Of a stretch of DNA of 64,000 nt, positions 32,323 through 43,039 are shown piece by piece. This DNA is from Amborella trichopoda (lineage: Eukaryota; Streptophyta; Magnoliopsida; Amborellales; Amborellaceae): assembly GCF_000471905.2 (NCBI RefSeq), contig NW_006497557.1, positions 2,487,018-2,551,017 on the forward strand. Direction: 5' to 3'. The notes under the pieces were generated by a model. It made no database searches, was not told where the DNA came from, and saw only the letters and a program-made list of their open reading frames with translations. Each line of letters opens with the position of its first letter. Within the stretch, counting starts at the first letter, position 1. The position numbers and the translations under genes are program-made.

Positions 32323-33810
32323 GCTGACGATCTCGAGGAAATAAACTTAGGTAATGAGAATGACTCGAGGCCAACTTTTATTTCACCTAACATGTCGCCA
32401 GATGAGAAAGACTGCTATATTTCCTTCCTACGAGCAATTCGAGATGTCTTTGCTTGGCATTATCACGAGATGCATGGTCTCGACCCCCAAGTCATTGTAT
32501 ATCAGCTCGACATTGAGCCATCCTTCAAACCCGTAAAGTGGAAATCAAGAAGGTTATGGCCTGATCTTGAAATGCAGATAGATGTTGAAATAACCAAACT
32601 CAGGGAAGCAGGTTTTATTCGGGAGGACAAATACCCAAAATGGTTGCCAACGATGTGCCAATTGAAAAGAAGAACGGGAAATCAGGGTCTGCATTGATTT
32701 ATATGATTTAAATGCTCCCTGTCCAAAAGATGACTTCCCATTGTCATTCACAAAAATGCTTATCGATTCCACAGCCCATTGCCAAATCTTCTCCTTCATG
32801 GATGGATATTCAAGGTATAATGAAATAAGGATGCCACCAAAGGATGAAAAGGCCACCATCTTCTTGAATCCGAAAGGGGTCTTCTACTACACGATGATGC
32901 CATTTGGATTGAAGAATGCAGATGCTACGTATTAGCAAGCAATGACCACCATTTTCAAAGATATGCTGCACAAGGAGCTGGAGTGTTATGTAGATGATTT
33001 GGTGGTGAAATCCAAAAAGAAGGATGTTCACATGCATGACCTTGAGTGGGTGTTCGAGCGGCTTCATCGTCATCAGCTCAAGATTAACCCCTTGAAATGT
33101 GCCTTTAGTGTACGTTCAGGGAAATTCTTAGGGTTCATTGTCAAGTATCGGGGATTGGAAATCGACCCTGTCAAGATCAAGGCAATTCGAGGAATGCCAC
33201 CGCCAACGACACTCCGAGAACTCCAGTCTCTTCAGGGACAACTCGCTTATATTCAAAGATTCATTTTCAGTCTCTCAAGTCATTGTAAGTCTTTTACACA
33301 CCTGTTGAAGAAGGACTCTCCTTTCATATGGGATGAGGCATGTCATGCAGCCTTGGATGATATCAAAGAGTATTTTCTATGCCCCCCAGTACTCTCCACA
33401 CCAGTGTTAGGAAGGCCTCTCATTTTGTATGTGACGGCCCTTGATGAGTTGCTTGGTATGATCCTAGCATAGAACAATGAGGGACGAAAAGAAACTGCTC
33501 TGTACTACCTCAGTAGTAAGATACAAGGGGCTGAAAAGAATTACCTGCCAATAGAGATGATGTGCCTGCCACTGATCTTCACGGTCCAAAAGCTTCACCA
33601 TTATCTGCTCGGTCATGAGGTACAACTTACCTCAAGAGCTGACCCCATCAAATTCCTCATGACACGTCCATGTTTGTCATGGCGCTTGGCTAAATGGTCG
33701 TTATTATTAATGGAGTTCAACATCACGTATGTGCCACAAAAATTTGTCAAAGGCCGAGCCCTTATTGATTTCCTAGTAGTGCACCCCTTACTGGCAGAAT
33801 CTCCCATGTC
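32323..33810 (+). pseudogene. pol: Reverse transcriptase and RNase H, plus-strand element
   Basis: The frame begins DDLEEINLGNENDSRPTFIS and continues with DVFAWHYHEMHGLDPQVIVY (fingers). A frameshift near 32,660-32,690 leads into a second frame with SFTKMLIDSTAHC, FSFMDGYSRYN, MPFGLKNADATY, the intact YVDD box (32,987-32,998) and LKINPLKCAFSVRSGKFLGF. The RNase H connection follows: TLRELQSLQGQLAYI, FIWDEACHAAL, LILYVTALDELLG, ALYYLSSKIQGAEKNY and VQKLHHYLLGHE. In-frame TAG stops lie at 32,933-32,935 and 33,470-33,472; the first replaces the Gln of TYQ and the second also sits where a Gln is usual. It would copy element RNA into DNA, but is inactive here. Confidence 0.92.
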
Positions 33811-34345
33811 AAGTGACCTCTCTGATGAGGAATTGTTTTGTGCTCAGCCAACTTATGATTGGAAGATGTACTTTGACGGGGCCTTTCAATCTGAACGAGG
33901 TGGTGCCGGTGTAGTGTTTTTGACCCCTCAAGATGGCGTCATGTCCTTGTCCTCCTCCCTCGCAAAGGCCGACTAGCACAATGAGGCTGAGTATCAAGCC
34001 CTCATAATACGGCTTGAAGTTGCCATAGACCTAGAAATAGAACGGTTAGCCATTTTTAGCGATTCTGAGCTGGTAATACGGCAGCTCAAAGGGATATACG
34101 ATGTAAGAAAAGATAGCCTCAAGCCTTATCATGACACTGCTAAGACCTTGATGGCTAACCTCGATGACTTTTCCTTAGGGCACATCCTTAGAAGAATGAA
34201 TTCCCAAGTTGATGCCCTTGCCAAGCTCGGTGCCACTATTCAAATCTCCTCGAAGAAACCCACGCCTATATGGGTAGCAGAGTGGCAACGCATTGAGCTG
34301 GGTCCAGAGTTAAATGGGGACGATGAAAGGATTCTTTTCCCATAA
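33811..34345 (+). pseudogene. pol: Archaeal-type RNase H (aRNH), plus-strand element
   Basis: Same frame as the preceding RNase H: MYFDGAFQSERGGAGVVFLT (Asp at 33,874-33,876), HNEAEYQALI (Glu), FSDSELVIRQLKGIYDVRKD (Asp) and FSLGHILRRMNSQVDALAKL. The catalytic D-E-D set is present. A TAG stop at 33,974-33,976 falls just before HNEAEYQ. This second RNase H between RNase H and integrase is the mark of the Tat lineage. WVAEWQRIELG ends the conserved part at about 34,320. Confidence 0.9.
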
Positions 34346-34429
34346 TGCCACATTTGGGGCACTCCTCGCTGCCAACGATGCTCTGAAAGCTGAAAGAAAG
34401 GCGAAGTAGGTCCAAGGCGATCAGTCTGA

Positions 34430-35735
34430 GAAACAAGAAGGGAAGATCTTTCATCCAATATGCGTCGAGATCGAACAGGTTGAGGATTGGAGGAAACCCA
34501 TAATCAACTTTATTAAACACGAATGGTGACCGAATGATCGCATCGAGTGCAACAGTATACGAAAGATGTCCACCAAATACACTCTTCTTGATGGGGATGC
34601 TCTCTTTCGACGATCAATCGACGGCATCCTCCTCCTATTCGTCGACACAAAAGGGGTGAAGCAAGTACTGAAAGAAGCGCATGGCAGAATTTGTGGCCTT
34701 CATCAGTCTAGTCATAAGCTCTACGAACGTATAAGAAGGTTGGGATATAACTGGCCATCAATGGTCACAGATTCATTGACCTATGCCAAAGGTGCCAAGT
34801 GTGTCTGATACATTCAAAGCTCATTCACCAGCCACCAGAGCCTCTACATCCTATGGTGATGTTATGGCCCTTCTCACAACGGGTTATGAACATTATCAGA
34901 CCCATCGATCCTCCCTCAGCATTGGGCCATACCTTCATCTTAGTTGCTACGAATTATCCAAATGGGCTGAAGTGATCCTTCTCAGACATGTCCCCAGGGA
35001 ATCAATGGCCAACTTTGTGCGACATCACATCATTTCCTGATTTGGTGTGCCTGATCGGATCACATCAGATAATGGTCCCCAGTTCAGAAGCTAGCACATC
35101 GACCACTTGGTTAACCAATTTGGTTTCGAGTGCAAGTACTCTTCTATGTACCACCCTCAGCCATTGGTTTGGCTGAAGCCTTCAACAAGACCCTTTGCAG
35201 CATTCTAAGGAAATCGGTGTCGAAAATAAGGAAAACTTGGCATGAGAAGAGTCCTGAGGCCTTGTGAGCTTAGCGCACCACCATCAAAAGTGCCACCGAC
35301 TCTACTCCCTATTCATTAGCTTATGGGAGTGAAGCGGTACTACCCCTCGAGATCCAACTTCCTTTGCTTCGCGTCGCCATACATCAGGATATGACTGAAG
35401 ATGAACAAGTTAAGCTTCACTACCAAGAATTAGATGCACTTGACGAGAAGAGATTTGAAGCCCAGCAGAACCTTGTACTCCATTGAGGGAGGATGAAAAG
35501 GGCTTTTGACAAGTCAGTCAAAGTCCGCTCATTCACTCGTGGTGACTTGGTCCTAGCCGTAAAACGGTCGATCATTATGCATGGGCGAAACAAGGGGAAG
35601 TTTGAACTAAAGTGGGAAGGCCCTTTTGTAATCCAGAAGATTTCTCCAAATGGAGGATACATATTGGCCCATCGTCATGGAAAGGAAGCAATGCCTCCTA
35701 TCAATGGACGTTACCTAAAAACGAATTATCCATGA
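34430..35735 (+). pseudogene. pol: Integrase, plus-strand element
   Basis: Zinc-binding part STKYTLLDGDALFRRSIDG … HGRICGLHQS … KCVC (34,566-34,806), then a frameshifted catalytic core. The first catalytic Asp is changed to Asn (MNIIRPIDPP, codon 34,889-34,891, against MDIVGPIDPP at 58,868). The second Asp is kept (SDNGPQFR, 35,068-35,070). The third segment (GLAEAFNKTL in other copies) is frameshifted. The C-terminal domain is readable: MKRAFDKSVKVRSFTRGDLV, FELKWEGPFVIQKI and AMPPINGRYLK, ending at 35,735. The protein would insert the DNA copy into the genome. It is inactive. Confidence 0.9.
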
Positions 35736-36514
35736 CTTACGATCTCATAAACATGACCTTAAACACGCCCTCACGTCCTTGAACCAAGATGTTAAAACTG
35801 TGTGACATATAGTCTGTTTGCATGACTATAAACTGCTTCCCATTTCCACATGTTGCCGCGCACTTGCCGCCACACGCATCTCACCGCCGAGAGCTCCTTC
35901 ACCACATGCTGCCTAGTGCATGCTACCAAACGCGCCTGTTGCCACATGCCACCGTGCGTGTTCAAAACCATTGTGCGAGTTCAAATAGCCGTGCATGTTC
36001 AAACCACCATGCACGTTCAAATCGCCATGCGTGTTCAAACCTCCTTGCTCGTTCGAACTGTCGTGCATGTTCAAACCGTCGTGCACAATCAAATCGTCGT
36101 GCACTTTTTACCGCCAAGTGCAACCCTTTTTCCATTGTGTCCACGCCTTTTGCATACACCTCCACACATGCCTTCCCTAGCAGGTCCATTCATGTGCGCA
36201 TCGACAAGGTTCGACCCTCATCACCTTTCCATTCCCTATGAAATCATACTAATGCCCTCGATCACATGAGTAGACCCATTGTAATCACCAGGGAGTCACA
36301 TTCACTCCCTAATCGCTAATGAGTCTGCTTCTGCCTACCATCCCTCACTAGGCCACCATCACCATGTGAACCCACTGCCCATAATTGGTCTCGACCATTT
36401 TCATCCCCAGTGAGTCGGACCACCATCCATAGACTCATTCCTCATGGACTCTCATCCACTTCACATCCCCTAGTGAGTCCACTCCTCATTGAACTACACA
36501 CATATATGGTGACT
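35736..36514 (+). other. Post-pol non-coding region, first part
   Basis: Starts with GACCTTAAACACGCC-like blocks directly after the pol stop. It contains an 18-bp tandem repeat (35,950-36,110, about eight units of the form CAAACCRCCGTGCATGTT), then spacer with repeated AGTGAGTC/CACTAGG blocks. The minus-strand copy has the counterpart at about 5,000-5,350. The open frames over the 18-bp repeat are a by-product of its length being divisible by three. Confidence 0.55.
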
Positions 36515-37445
36515 CGTATAAGGTGCAGTTGCATGACCTTAAACTGTAGCACACGTCCTCGCCACATGACGTTAAAATACTTTGCACAATGGTCTAATTG
36601 CATGAACTTAAACTGAAGCACCTGTCTTGGCCACATGACATTAAACTACTTTGTGCAATGGTGCACGACCTTAAACTGTAGCACCCGTCCTGGCTGCATG
36701 ACGTTAAACTGCTTTGCACAAATGGTCCAATTGCACGACCCTAAATTATAGCACACGTCCTGGCCGCATGACGCTTAACTGCTTTGCAAAAACGGTCCAG
36801 TTACATGACCTTAAACTGTAGCACATGTCCTAACCGCATGACGAAACAGTACAGTTGCATGACCTTAAGCTGAAGGACCCGTCCTGGCCGCATGACGTTA
36901 AACTGCTTGCATGACCTTAAACTGTAGCTCCCGTCCTGATGGCATGATGTTAAACTGCTTCGCACAATGGTTCAGTTGCATGACGTTAAACTATAGCACC
37001 CGTCCTACCTACATGACGTTAAACTTCTTTTCCTAAACATCTAGTTGCATGACCTTAAACTGTAACACTCTTCCGGGTCGCATGACGTTAAACTACTTTG
37101 CACAAATAGTCCAGTTGCACGACCTAAATTGTAACTCACATCCAGGCCACATGACGTTAAACTGCTTTCCACAAATGGTCCAGTTGAATGAGCTTAAACT
37201 GTAGCACCCGTCCTGGTCGCATGACTTTAAACTGCTTTGCACAACGGTCCAGTTGCATGAGATTAAACTGCAGCACCTGTCCTGACCGCATGATGTTAAA
37301 CTGCATCGCACAAAGGTCCAATTGTATGGCCCTAAACTAAAGCGCATGTCCTGGCTGTATGACGTTAAACTACTTTGCAAAATGATCAATGTTATATGAC
37401 CTTAAAACATAGCTCAGGTCCCAGAGGCATGACCTTAAACATGCT
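36515..37445 (+). repeat. 70-bp (2 x 35) tandem array downstream of pol
   Basis: A higher-order unit of about 70 bp made of two related 35-bp halves: GCATGACCTTAAACTGTAGC plus ACCCGTCCTGGCC, and GCATGACGTTAAACTGC plus TTTGCACAATGGTCCAGTT. About 12 units. The minus-strand array at 4,915-6,965 has the same core in the opposite orientation, as expected if it belongs to the element. Confidence 0.85.
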
Positions 37446-38925
37446 CCACACACGTGTGTCCCCTCTACTGCATGCACTTCCCCTGCATGCCCTTCCACGC
37501 ATGCCTCCCCTAGCTTGCTTGTTCGCACACGCATACCACCTTCAATTTCTCCATAATGAGTCCATCTCCATTACCCTTCATAAACTCACAACATCCCCTA
37601 GTGAGTCAGGCTCATGCTCATGAATCCTCGGTGAGCCCTTCCATCATCCATACTCACCAACAGCTAGTGGGCCACCCCTTATCCATCCTCCACACATTAC
37701 ACCACCCATCATACATAGACAGTCTCATGCCATCTCCCCAAAGTGAGTCAAGCCACCACCATACTCACACTATGGCCTCCACAATCCATCATCTATCGCC
37801 ATCATGGTCGAAGTTATATGACCTTAAACTATCACGCACGTCTTGGCCGCATGACATTAAACTGCTTCACGTAATGGTCAATGCTAAATCATAGCCCAGT
37901 TCCCAAAGGCATGATCTTAAACACGCCTCCACAAAAACATAAAAAATGGGCATGGTAACACTGTGAGCAAAAATGACAGACATGCATGGCCAACAAACTA
38001 TGAGTAAGAGTGTTCCGTAAAATAAAACTGAGCACGATGAAAACTCGAAAGGGCATCATGAGAAAATATGGAAAAATGGCAGACATGGCCGTTAACTCAT
38101 GGGCAAAGAGCCCAATAAAAAGGAAGTTGGTGAAAACTGTCTTTACGGCACCGCTTTCAGTCCAGGTGAAAACCTGAAAGGGCACTCAGACCAATAACCA
38201 GGTTGATGCAGCACTCCCCTCCATAGGCAGCTTCAGTAAGCACTACACAAAAAGAAAAATCCCCAATGCGGAATACCCTGCTATTGGAACCCAAAGTGAA
38301 AGAGCTTCAAGAAAAATCCAATAGTCTGAGTCCATTCATGAAAGGACACAAGAGCCAGTAGAATTGCCAAGACGGCAAGTCGGGGTTCCATGCTAAAGAA
38401 TCCCATTCTCAAGAAGTCAAACAAAAACAAGAAAGTCATTCCGACAAGCCAAAGACCCTCCTCAAAATTAATAAACTATCAAATCAGGTCAATACCTGCC
38501 CACAGCAACCAGGGTAGTGCCCTTTCAAGGCCGCCTCGTCAACATCCCTCCTTGATCGATTTAGAGGTTTGGGATAGGCCAATAAAAAAGCCCCCGACAG
38601 GACTGACAGGATGGGGCCCATAGAGGTACTTTTCTTGTCAAAGCAAACCTGGTGTAGCAGCAAACAATGCCCACTAAGGACTCCTTAGCTGTCTATCTTA
38701 AGAAGAGCTCCTGACGTGGATGATGGGCATTCCATGAGATGTCCCCCACCAGAGCAAAACAAATCTGACTGATTGGGAAGAAAGCCCTTAAGCAAGGGCC
38801 TCGACTGCAAGACAAACCTGGATTTTGATCGAATGGGTCTACATGCCCTTAAGCAAGGGCCTCGACTGCCAGACAAACCTAGATTTTGATCCAATGGGTC
38901 TACAAGCCCTTAAGCAAGGCCCCCA
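37446..38925 (+). other. Post-pol spacer and 3' module, plus strand
   Basis: 37,446-37,810 is a spacer with CCCCTAGTGAGTC-like blocks. 37,811-37,930 is a last array fragment. 37,931-38,690 has the same landmarks as 1-862 (GAAAACTCGAAAGGGCAT near 38,039, GGTGTAGCAGCAAACAATGCC-type block near 38,651). 38,765-38,925 is a 64-bp tandem repeat (CCCTTAAGCAAGGGCCTCGA core, three units). No coding sequence. Confidence 0.6.
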
Positions 38926-39084
38926 GTTGTTGGAAGTCAAGAAGAGCTTTTGACGTGGATCATGGACGATCACAAATGAATTCTAGAAGATCGAAGAGGA
39001 GAGGAAGAAGAGAGAGAACATAAAGAAAAACAAAAGAATAATCTTCTTCCCCTCCTCTTCTTTCACCTTTCTCTCTCTTCTCTC

Positions 39085-39520
39085 TCTGTGTGGCACAACG
39101 GGGTACACGACCTTGTGCTACCTTTCTCTCTCTTCTCTCTGTCTGTCTGACACAATGGAGTACACCATTGTGCACGATCTTTCTCTCTATTCTCTCTCTA
39201 TTGAGCATGATGGGGTACACTACAATGCATAACTTTTCTCTCTCTTCTCTCTTTGTTTGGCATAACGGGGTACACCATCATGCGTAACTTTTCTCTCTTC
39301 TCGTTCTCTATCTGGCATGGTGAGGTACACTGTCGTGCACAATATTTCTCTCCGTTCTCTCTCTCTGTCTGGTACTATGGGGTACACCACCGTGCGTAAT
39401 TTTTCTCTCTCTTCTCTCTATCTATCTGGGACGATGGGGTACACCATCATGCATGATTTTTCTCTCTCCTCTCTCTCTCTGTCTGGAACAGTGGGGTACA
39501 TCATCGTGCACGACATTTCT
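39085..39520 (+). repeat. Hairpin plus CT-spacer array (GGGGTACACC type)
   Basis: About eight units of 50-60 bp. Each has an imperfect palindrome such as GCACGATGGGGTACACCATC with its mirror arm (CAYRRYGGGG-TACA-CCRYYRTG) followed by TTTCTCTCTCTTCTCTCT. The stem arms co-vary among units (ACAATGG/CCATTGT, ACTATGG/CCACCGT). Confidence 0.7.
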
Positions 39521-39589
39521 CTCTCCTCTCTTTCTTCTTCCTATCTCCTTCCCTCTTTCTCTCTTTTGCTTGCTTAATTGAATGGCAGA

Positions 39590-39990
39590 CTGAGCCTTTT
39601 GCTGCCATGCCAGTCATGTCACCGAGTAGTTTAGCCGTTGTGTCAGTCTAACTGCTATGCCCGTGTAACTGCTGCGCTAGACTAGCCGTCGGGCCAGTCT
39701 TTCCACCTTGCCATTCTAGCCATCGTTCCAGTCTTGTCACCGAGCAGTTTAGCGACCATGCCAGTCTAACCGTCATGCCCGTCTAATTGTTGTGCTAGAC
39801 TAGTTGTTGTGCCAATCTTACCGCCGTGCCAGTCTGACATTTATGCCAGTCTTGTCACCGAGAAGTTTAGCTATTGTGTCAGTCTAATCGTTATGCCTGT
39901 GTAGCTGCTATGCCAAACTAGTGGTCGCGTCAGTCTAGCCGTCGTTCCAGTTTTTTCGTCATCCCAGTCTAGCCGTTGTACCAAACTTTT
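39590..39990 (+). repeat. 18-20-bp GCCAGTCTAGCCGT array
   Basis: Short units of the form GTGCCAGTCTAGCCGTYGT repeated about 20 times with variation. Related arrays occupy the same LTR position at 26,700-26,930 and 51,730-51,930, and on the minus strand near 22,260-22,480. Confidence 0.6.
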
Positions 39991-40812
39991 CCTTTCTCTA
40001 TCTTATTTTCTCACTTTTCTTCCTTTCTTCTCTCCTTCTTCTTGTCTCTTCTCCCCCTTTGAAAAGTTTAGTGAGAGCCAAGCTAACCTTCATCCTCTTT
40101 CTTATTCCTATCTTCTCCGTCTCTCTAAAACAAATATTTTTCTCTAACGAGAAAGCCAAACTAGCCTTCGTTCCTATTTTCTTTCCCCACTTTATTTCTC
40201 TAAAGTACCAAGTGAAGGTCAAACTTGTCTTTGTTTCTTCATTTCTCTGTTCCCTTACTGATCTCCCTTCTTTCTGTCTCTTCTCTTTCCTCTTCTACTT
40301 TCTTCATCTCACGCCCTTCCTTCATTTTTTCACCAACGAAACGATGTTGTAGGTCCCTTGTTAAGTAGACACTGGAAGGCTGTCCAATTGACATGGACCT
40401 AATGGCATCGTTCCTTCATTATCCCCTCGAATGTACATGCCTGTGTGCATTCATTAAACAATAAGATGGAGTCTTCTGACTCACGTGTCTGTATTCTAAT
40501 GTGTGTGTATGTTTCTAGGAAATAAGAAACAGGGCGAGGGAGACGATTCCAAACCAACCACAGGACAGGGGCCACTCCATATGATACAAGAAGGCGCTCA
40601 TTCGAGTCAGCCCGAGCATGTCACGGACCCATGTGAGGTACATCCCACCTCACGACCCAATTCCTCTCTCACCACTTAGTATTCTTGCCCGTGTCCTCCT
40701 TCAAACGGTTCCTGAGAGAGCGATCTCAAGTCCTGGATCCATCTCAAACCCAGAGCCATGCCAATAGGTCATTCCAATCTGGAGGGTGAGATCGAGGTAC
40801 CTAACTAGAGAA

Positions 40813-41296
40813 GCTTTCAGAAATTCTTTGGGCATACTGCATCACAGCCCGAGGTCCCAAGCAATCGACTCCATACTCGCCAGTGTAAGGGGACGAGGTT
40901 GTATTACCACTTGAAATTCAATTGCCTTCCCTTGGGGTAGCCCTCCACTATGGGATGACATACGAAGAACGATCTGCGCCTCACTGCCAAGAGCTAGACG
41001 TACTCGATGAAAGGAGATTGCAAGCTCAACAGAGCCTTGAGATCCACAAGAGTTGAATAAAAAGAGCCTTTGACAGATCTACCAAGATAAGAGCGTTCAC
41101 AAAAGGTGAATTAATCTTTGCGGTGAAGAGACCTATTGTCACTCATAGCCAAAAAAAGGAAAGTTTGAACCAAAATGGGAAGGCCCATTTGTGGTAGAGA
41201 AAGTCTTCCCCAATGGAGCCTATGTGTTAGTTAATGTTGAAGGGGAGGAAGCCATGCCCCCAATCAACGGGACTTAAAGAAGTATTATCCCTAAGC
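40813..41296 (+). pseudogene. pol: Integrase C-terminal fragment
   Basis: Begins in the integrase core after the LTR end and reads, with frame changes, VVLPLEIQLPSLG, CQELDVLDERRLQAQQSLEI, KRAFDRSTKIRAFTKGELIF, FEPKWEGPFVVEKVFPNGAY and EEAMPPING. It is homologous to 35,320-35,735. No other pol sequence from this copy is present. It is followed by the 35-bp type array, as in the other copy. Confidence 0.8.
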
Positions 41297-41612
41297 AATG
41301 GTCTAAGTTGTACGACCTAAAACTATAGTCCACGTCCTGAACACATGACATTATACTGCTTCGCACACCAGTCCAAGTTATGTGACTTAAAACTATAACA
41401 CACGTTCTGGTAGCACAACGTTAAACTGCTTCACACAATGGTCCAAGTTATACGACCTAAAACTATAGTGCACGTCTTGGCCGCACGACCTTAAACTGCT
41501 TCTTGCAACGGTCCAAGTTATACGACATAAAACTGTAGCGCACGTCCTAGCCGCATGACAATAAATTGCTCCGCAGGATGACCCACGCTACACGATTCCC
41601 AACTATGACGTG
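41297..41612 (+). repeat. 35/70-bp tandem array after integrase fragment
   Basis: About four units with GACCTAAAACTATAG, CACGTCCTGG and CGCACGACCTTAAACTGC blocks, homologous to 36,515-37,445. It ends near a purine-rich run (41,624-41,660, AAAAAAAAAGAAAAGATC). Confidence 0.75.
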
Positions 41613-42294
41613 AAATTTTGTCCCAAAAAAAAAGAAAAGATCAAGGAGCGGGAGGGTCGAAGCAAAAGAAGAAGGCAACGAACCATAAAGCAGGAGCAAG
41701 ATACAAACCAAAGAGTTTCATTTCATGAACCCAAAAGGGATACAAGATTATGTTTACATTGAATCTGTAATTCCCTACAAAACCAGGTAGTTCTAAAATG
41801 TGTCTTCATCCTCGGGTGCCGCTCCCCAAGGAGCGCCTCTATTTCCTCAGGGAAGTTGTGTATTCTCTCTTCAAAAGGGTAGCATTCTTCGCTCCAGACG
41901 GAGCTTGAAATGCCCAGAAAGAAACTGCTCTCCGCTTCTCACCATGGAACCAAGGTGAAGAACCAGGAGTCAATTAGAAGAGCAAGCATACGCTCCCTCC
42001 ATTCGTAGCAAAGGTTCATCCAAGCGCTTACACACACCCTTGGACTTTATCTCATGGATTACGTACAAACAGAGGGGCCTTGAAGCCACAAGCTCGTCAT
42101 CCAGCACGGATCCACTGCCGCCTTTCGCTAGATCAAACATCTTCACTCAAGCGCCTAATGCTCAGACGCACCACAAGAGCCGAGACTTGACAGCCAGCCC
42201 GGACATAGGCCCTAGCCTCGTAGTAAAACACTAGAAGAAAGAAAAGTCTTCGCAGTTCCTCAAACAGGAGTTGCAAGAAGGGAACTTTATAAAG
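41613..42294 (-). other. Possible relic of an antisense transcription unit
   Basis: On the minus strand CTTTATAAA at 42,287-42,295 could be a TATA box. A 56-aa frame follows (42,140-41,970) that begins MFDLAKGGSGSVLDDELVAS and contains IKSKGVCKRLDEPLLRMEGA. Further pieces read EERIHNFPEEIEALLGERHP after a frameshift (about 41,870-41,815). The unit ends near TTCATGAAATGAAACTC, similar to the 3' ends at 11,799 and 59,790. The position (after integrase and array) and strand fit the antisense units elsewhere, but no known domain is recognised. Confidence 0.3.
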
Positions 42295-42699
42295 ACAAGG
42301 GGAAGAGCTGCCCTCATGCTCTTTGGCCTAGGCCCTTTTTATTGCAGCCATAGGCCCATCATCAAAGCTCACCGCTTCCTGAGTAGCACGTCGTCCAAAC
42401 ACATGGACACATGTCATCACAAAGGTGCATTGTTTTATGGCCATTTAAATCGTCTGACACCTCACCTTCCAAGTGACACGTTCAAAGCATCATGGTCGAG
42501 TCTTTCGTCACCCTGCTGCCAATAAAATATCATCGACGGATCACATGCTAGATCTCTTTTGCCACTCCATCGTCCAAGTGTAACTCTCTCTCTAACCTTA
42601 GGCCAGACTGTAGGCGCTTCATTAGTCGTGCACCATCTTTGCAAAGACACGTCGCCCCTGTGGCCACCATTGTCAAACTCTGCGTGGGCACATTTTCCT

Positions 42700-42965
42700 G
42701 GGTCACAAGCCTCCACCGAGAGCACCAACACTCTACCCAGCGCGAACACATCTCGCTTAAGTCAAAGCCACCCCCGCGAGGGCCAACACTCTACCCTGCA
42801 TGGGAACACCTTGCCTGGGTGACAAACCACCCCCTGTGAACACCAACACTCTACCTTGCGTAGACACATCCCGCTAGGGTCACAAGCCACCCCCGCGAGC
42901 ATCAACACTCTACCCTGCGTAGACACATCCCGCCAGGGTCATAAGGCCTTGTCCCTCGGGGCAAC
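42700..42965 (+). repeat. 61-bp GC-rich tandem repeat
   Basis: About four units with the blocks CACCAACACTCTACCCTGCG, TAGACACATCCCGC and GGGTCACAAGCCACCCCCGC. The flank 42,295-42,690 holds nothing I recognise. Confidence 0.7.
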
Positions 42966-43039
42966 ACGTCACCCCGTGCAGACGCACCTCACCTCGATCA
43001 CATCAGCCGGCAGCCCAATTGCACCTCAATACCACATCC

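Larger units (their letters stand above)
38928..40807 (+). mobile_element. LTR-like segment, 3' part, plus strand
   Basis: A TGTTGGAAGTCAAG at 38,928 resembles the LTR start, but the U3 that should follow is absent. From about 39,040 there is CT-rich sequence with a hairpin array (39,085-39,520), then a GCCAGTCTAGCCGT array (39,590-39,990) and the conserved LTR 3' end (40,420-40,807, with GAGGGAGACGATTCCAAAC and GAGATCGAGGTACCTAACTA). The right end is certain. The left end may be an internal deletion or a chance match. Integrase sequence follows immediately. Confidence 0.65.

Noticed and set aside
31772..32344. Aspartic protease between gag and RT
   Set aside because: No D-S/T-G motif or flanking hydrophobic pattern could be found in any of the copies.
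38928..38945. TGTTGGAAGTCAAG as a certain LTR start
   Set aside because: The U3 that should follow is missing, and AAGAAGAGC…GACGTGGAT also occurs at 38,700 in the preceding repeats, so the start may be chance.
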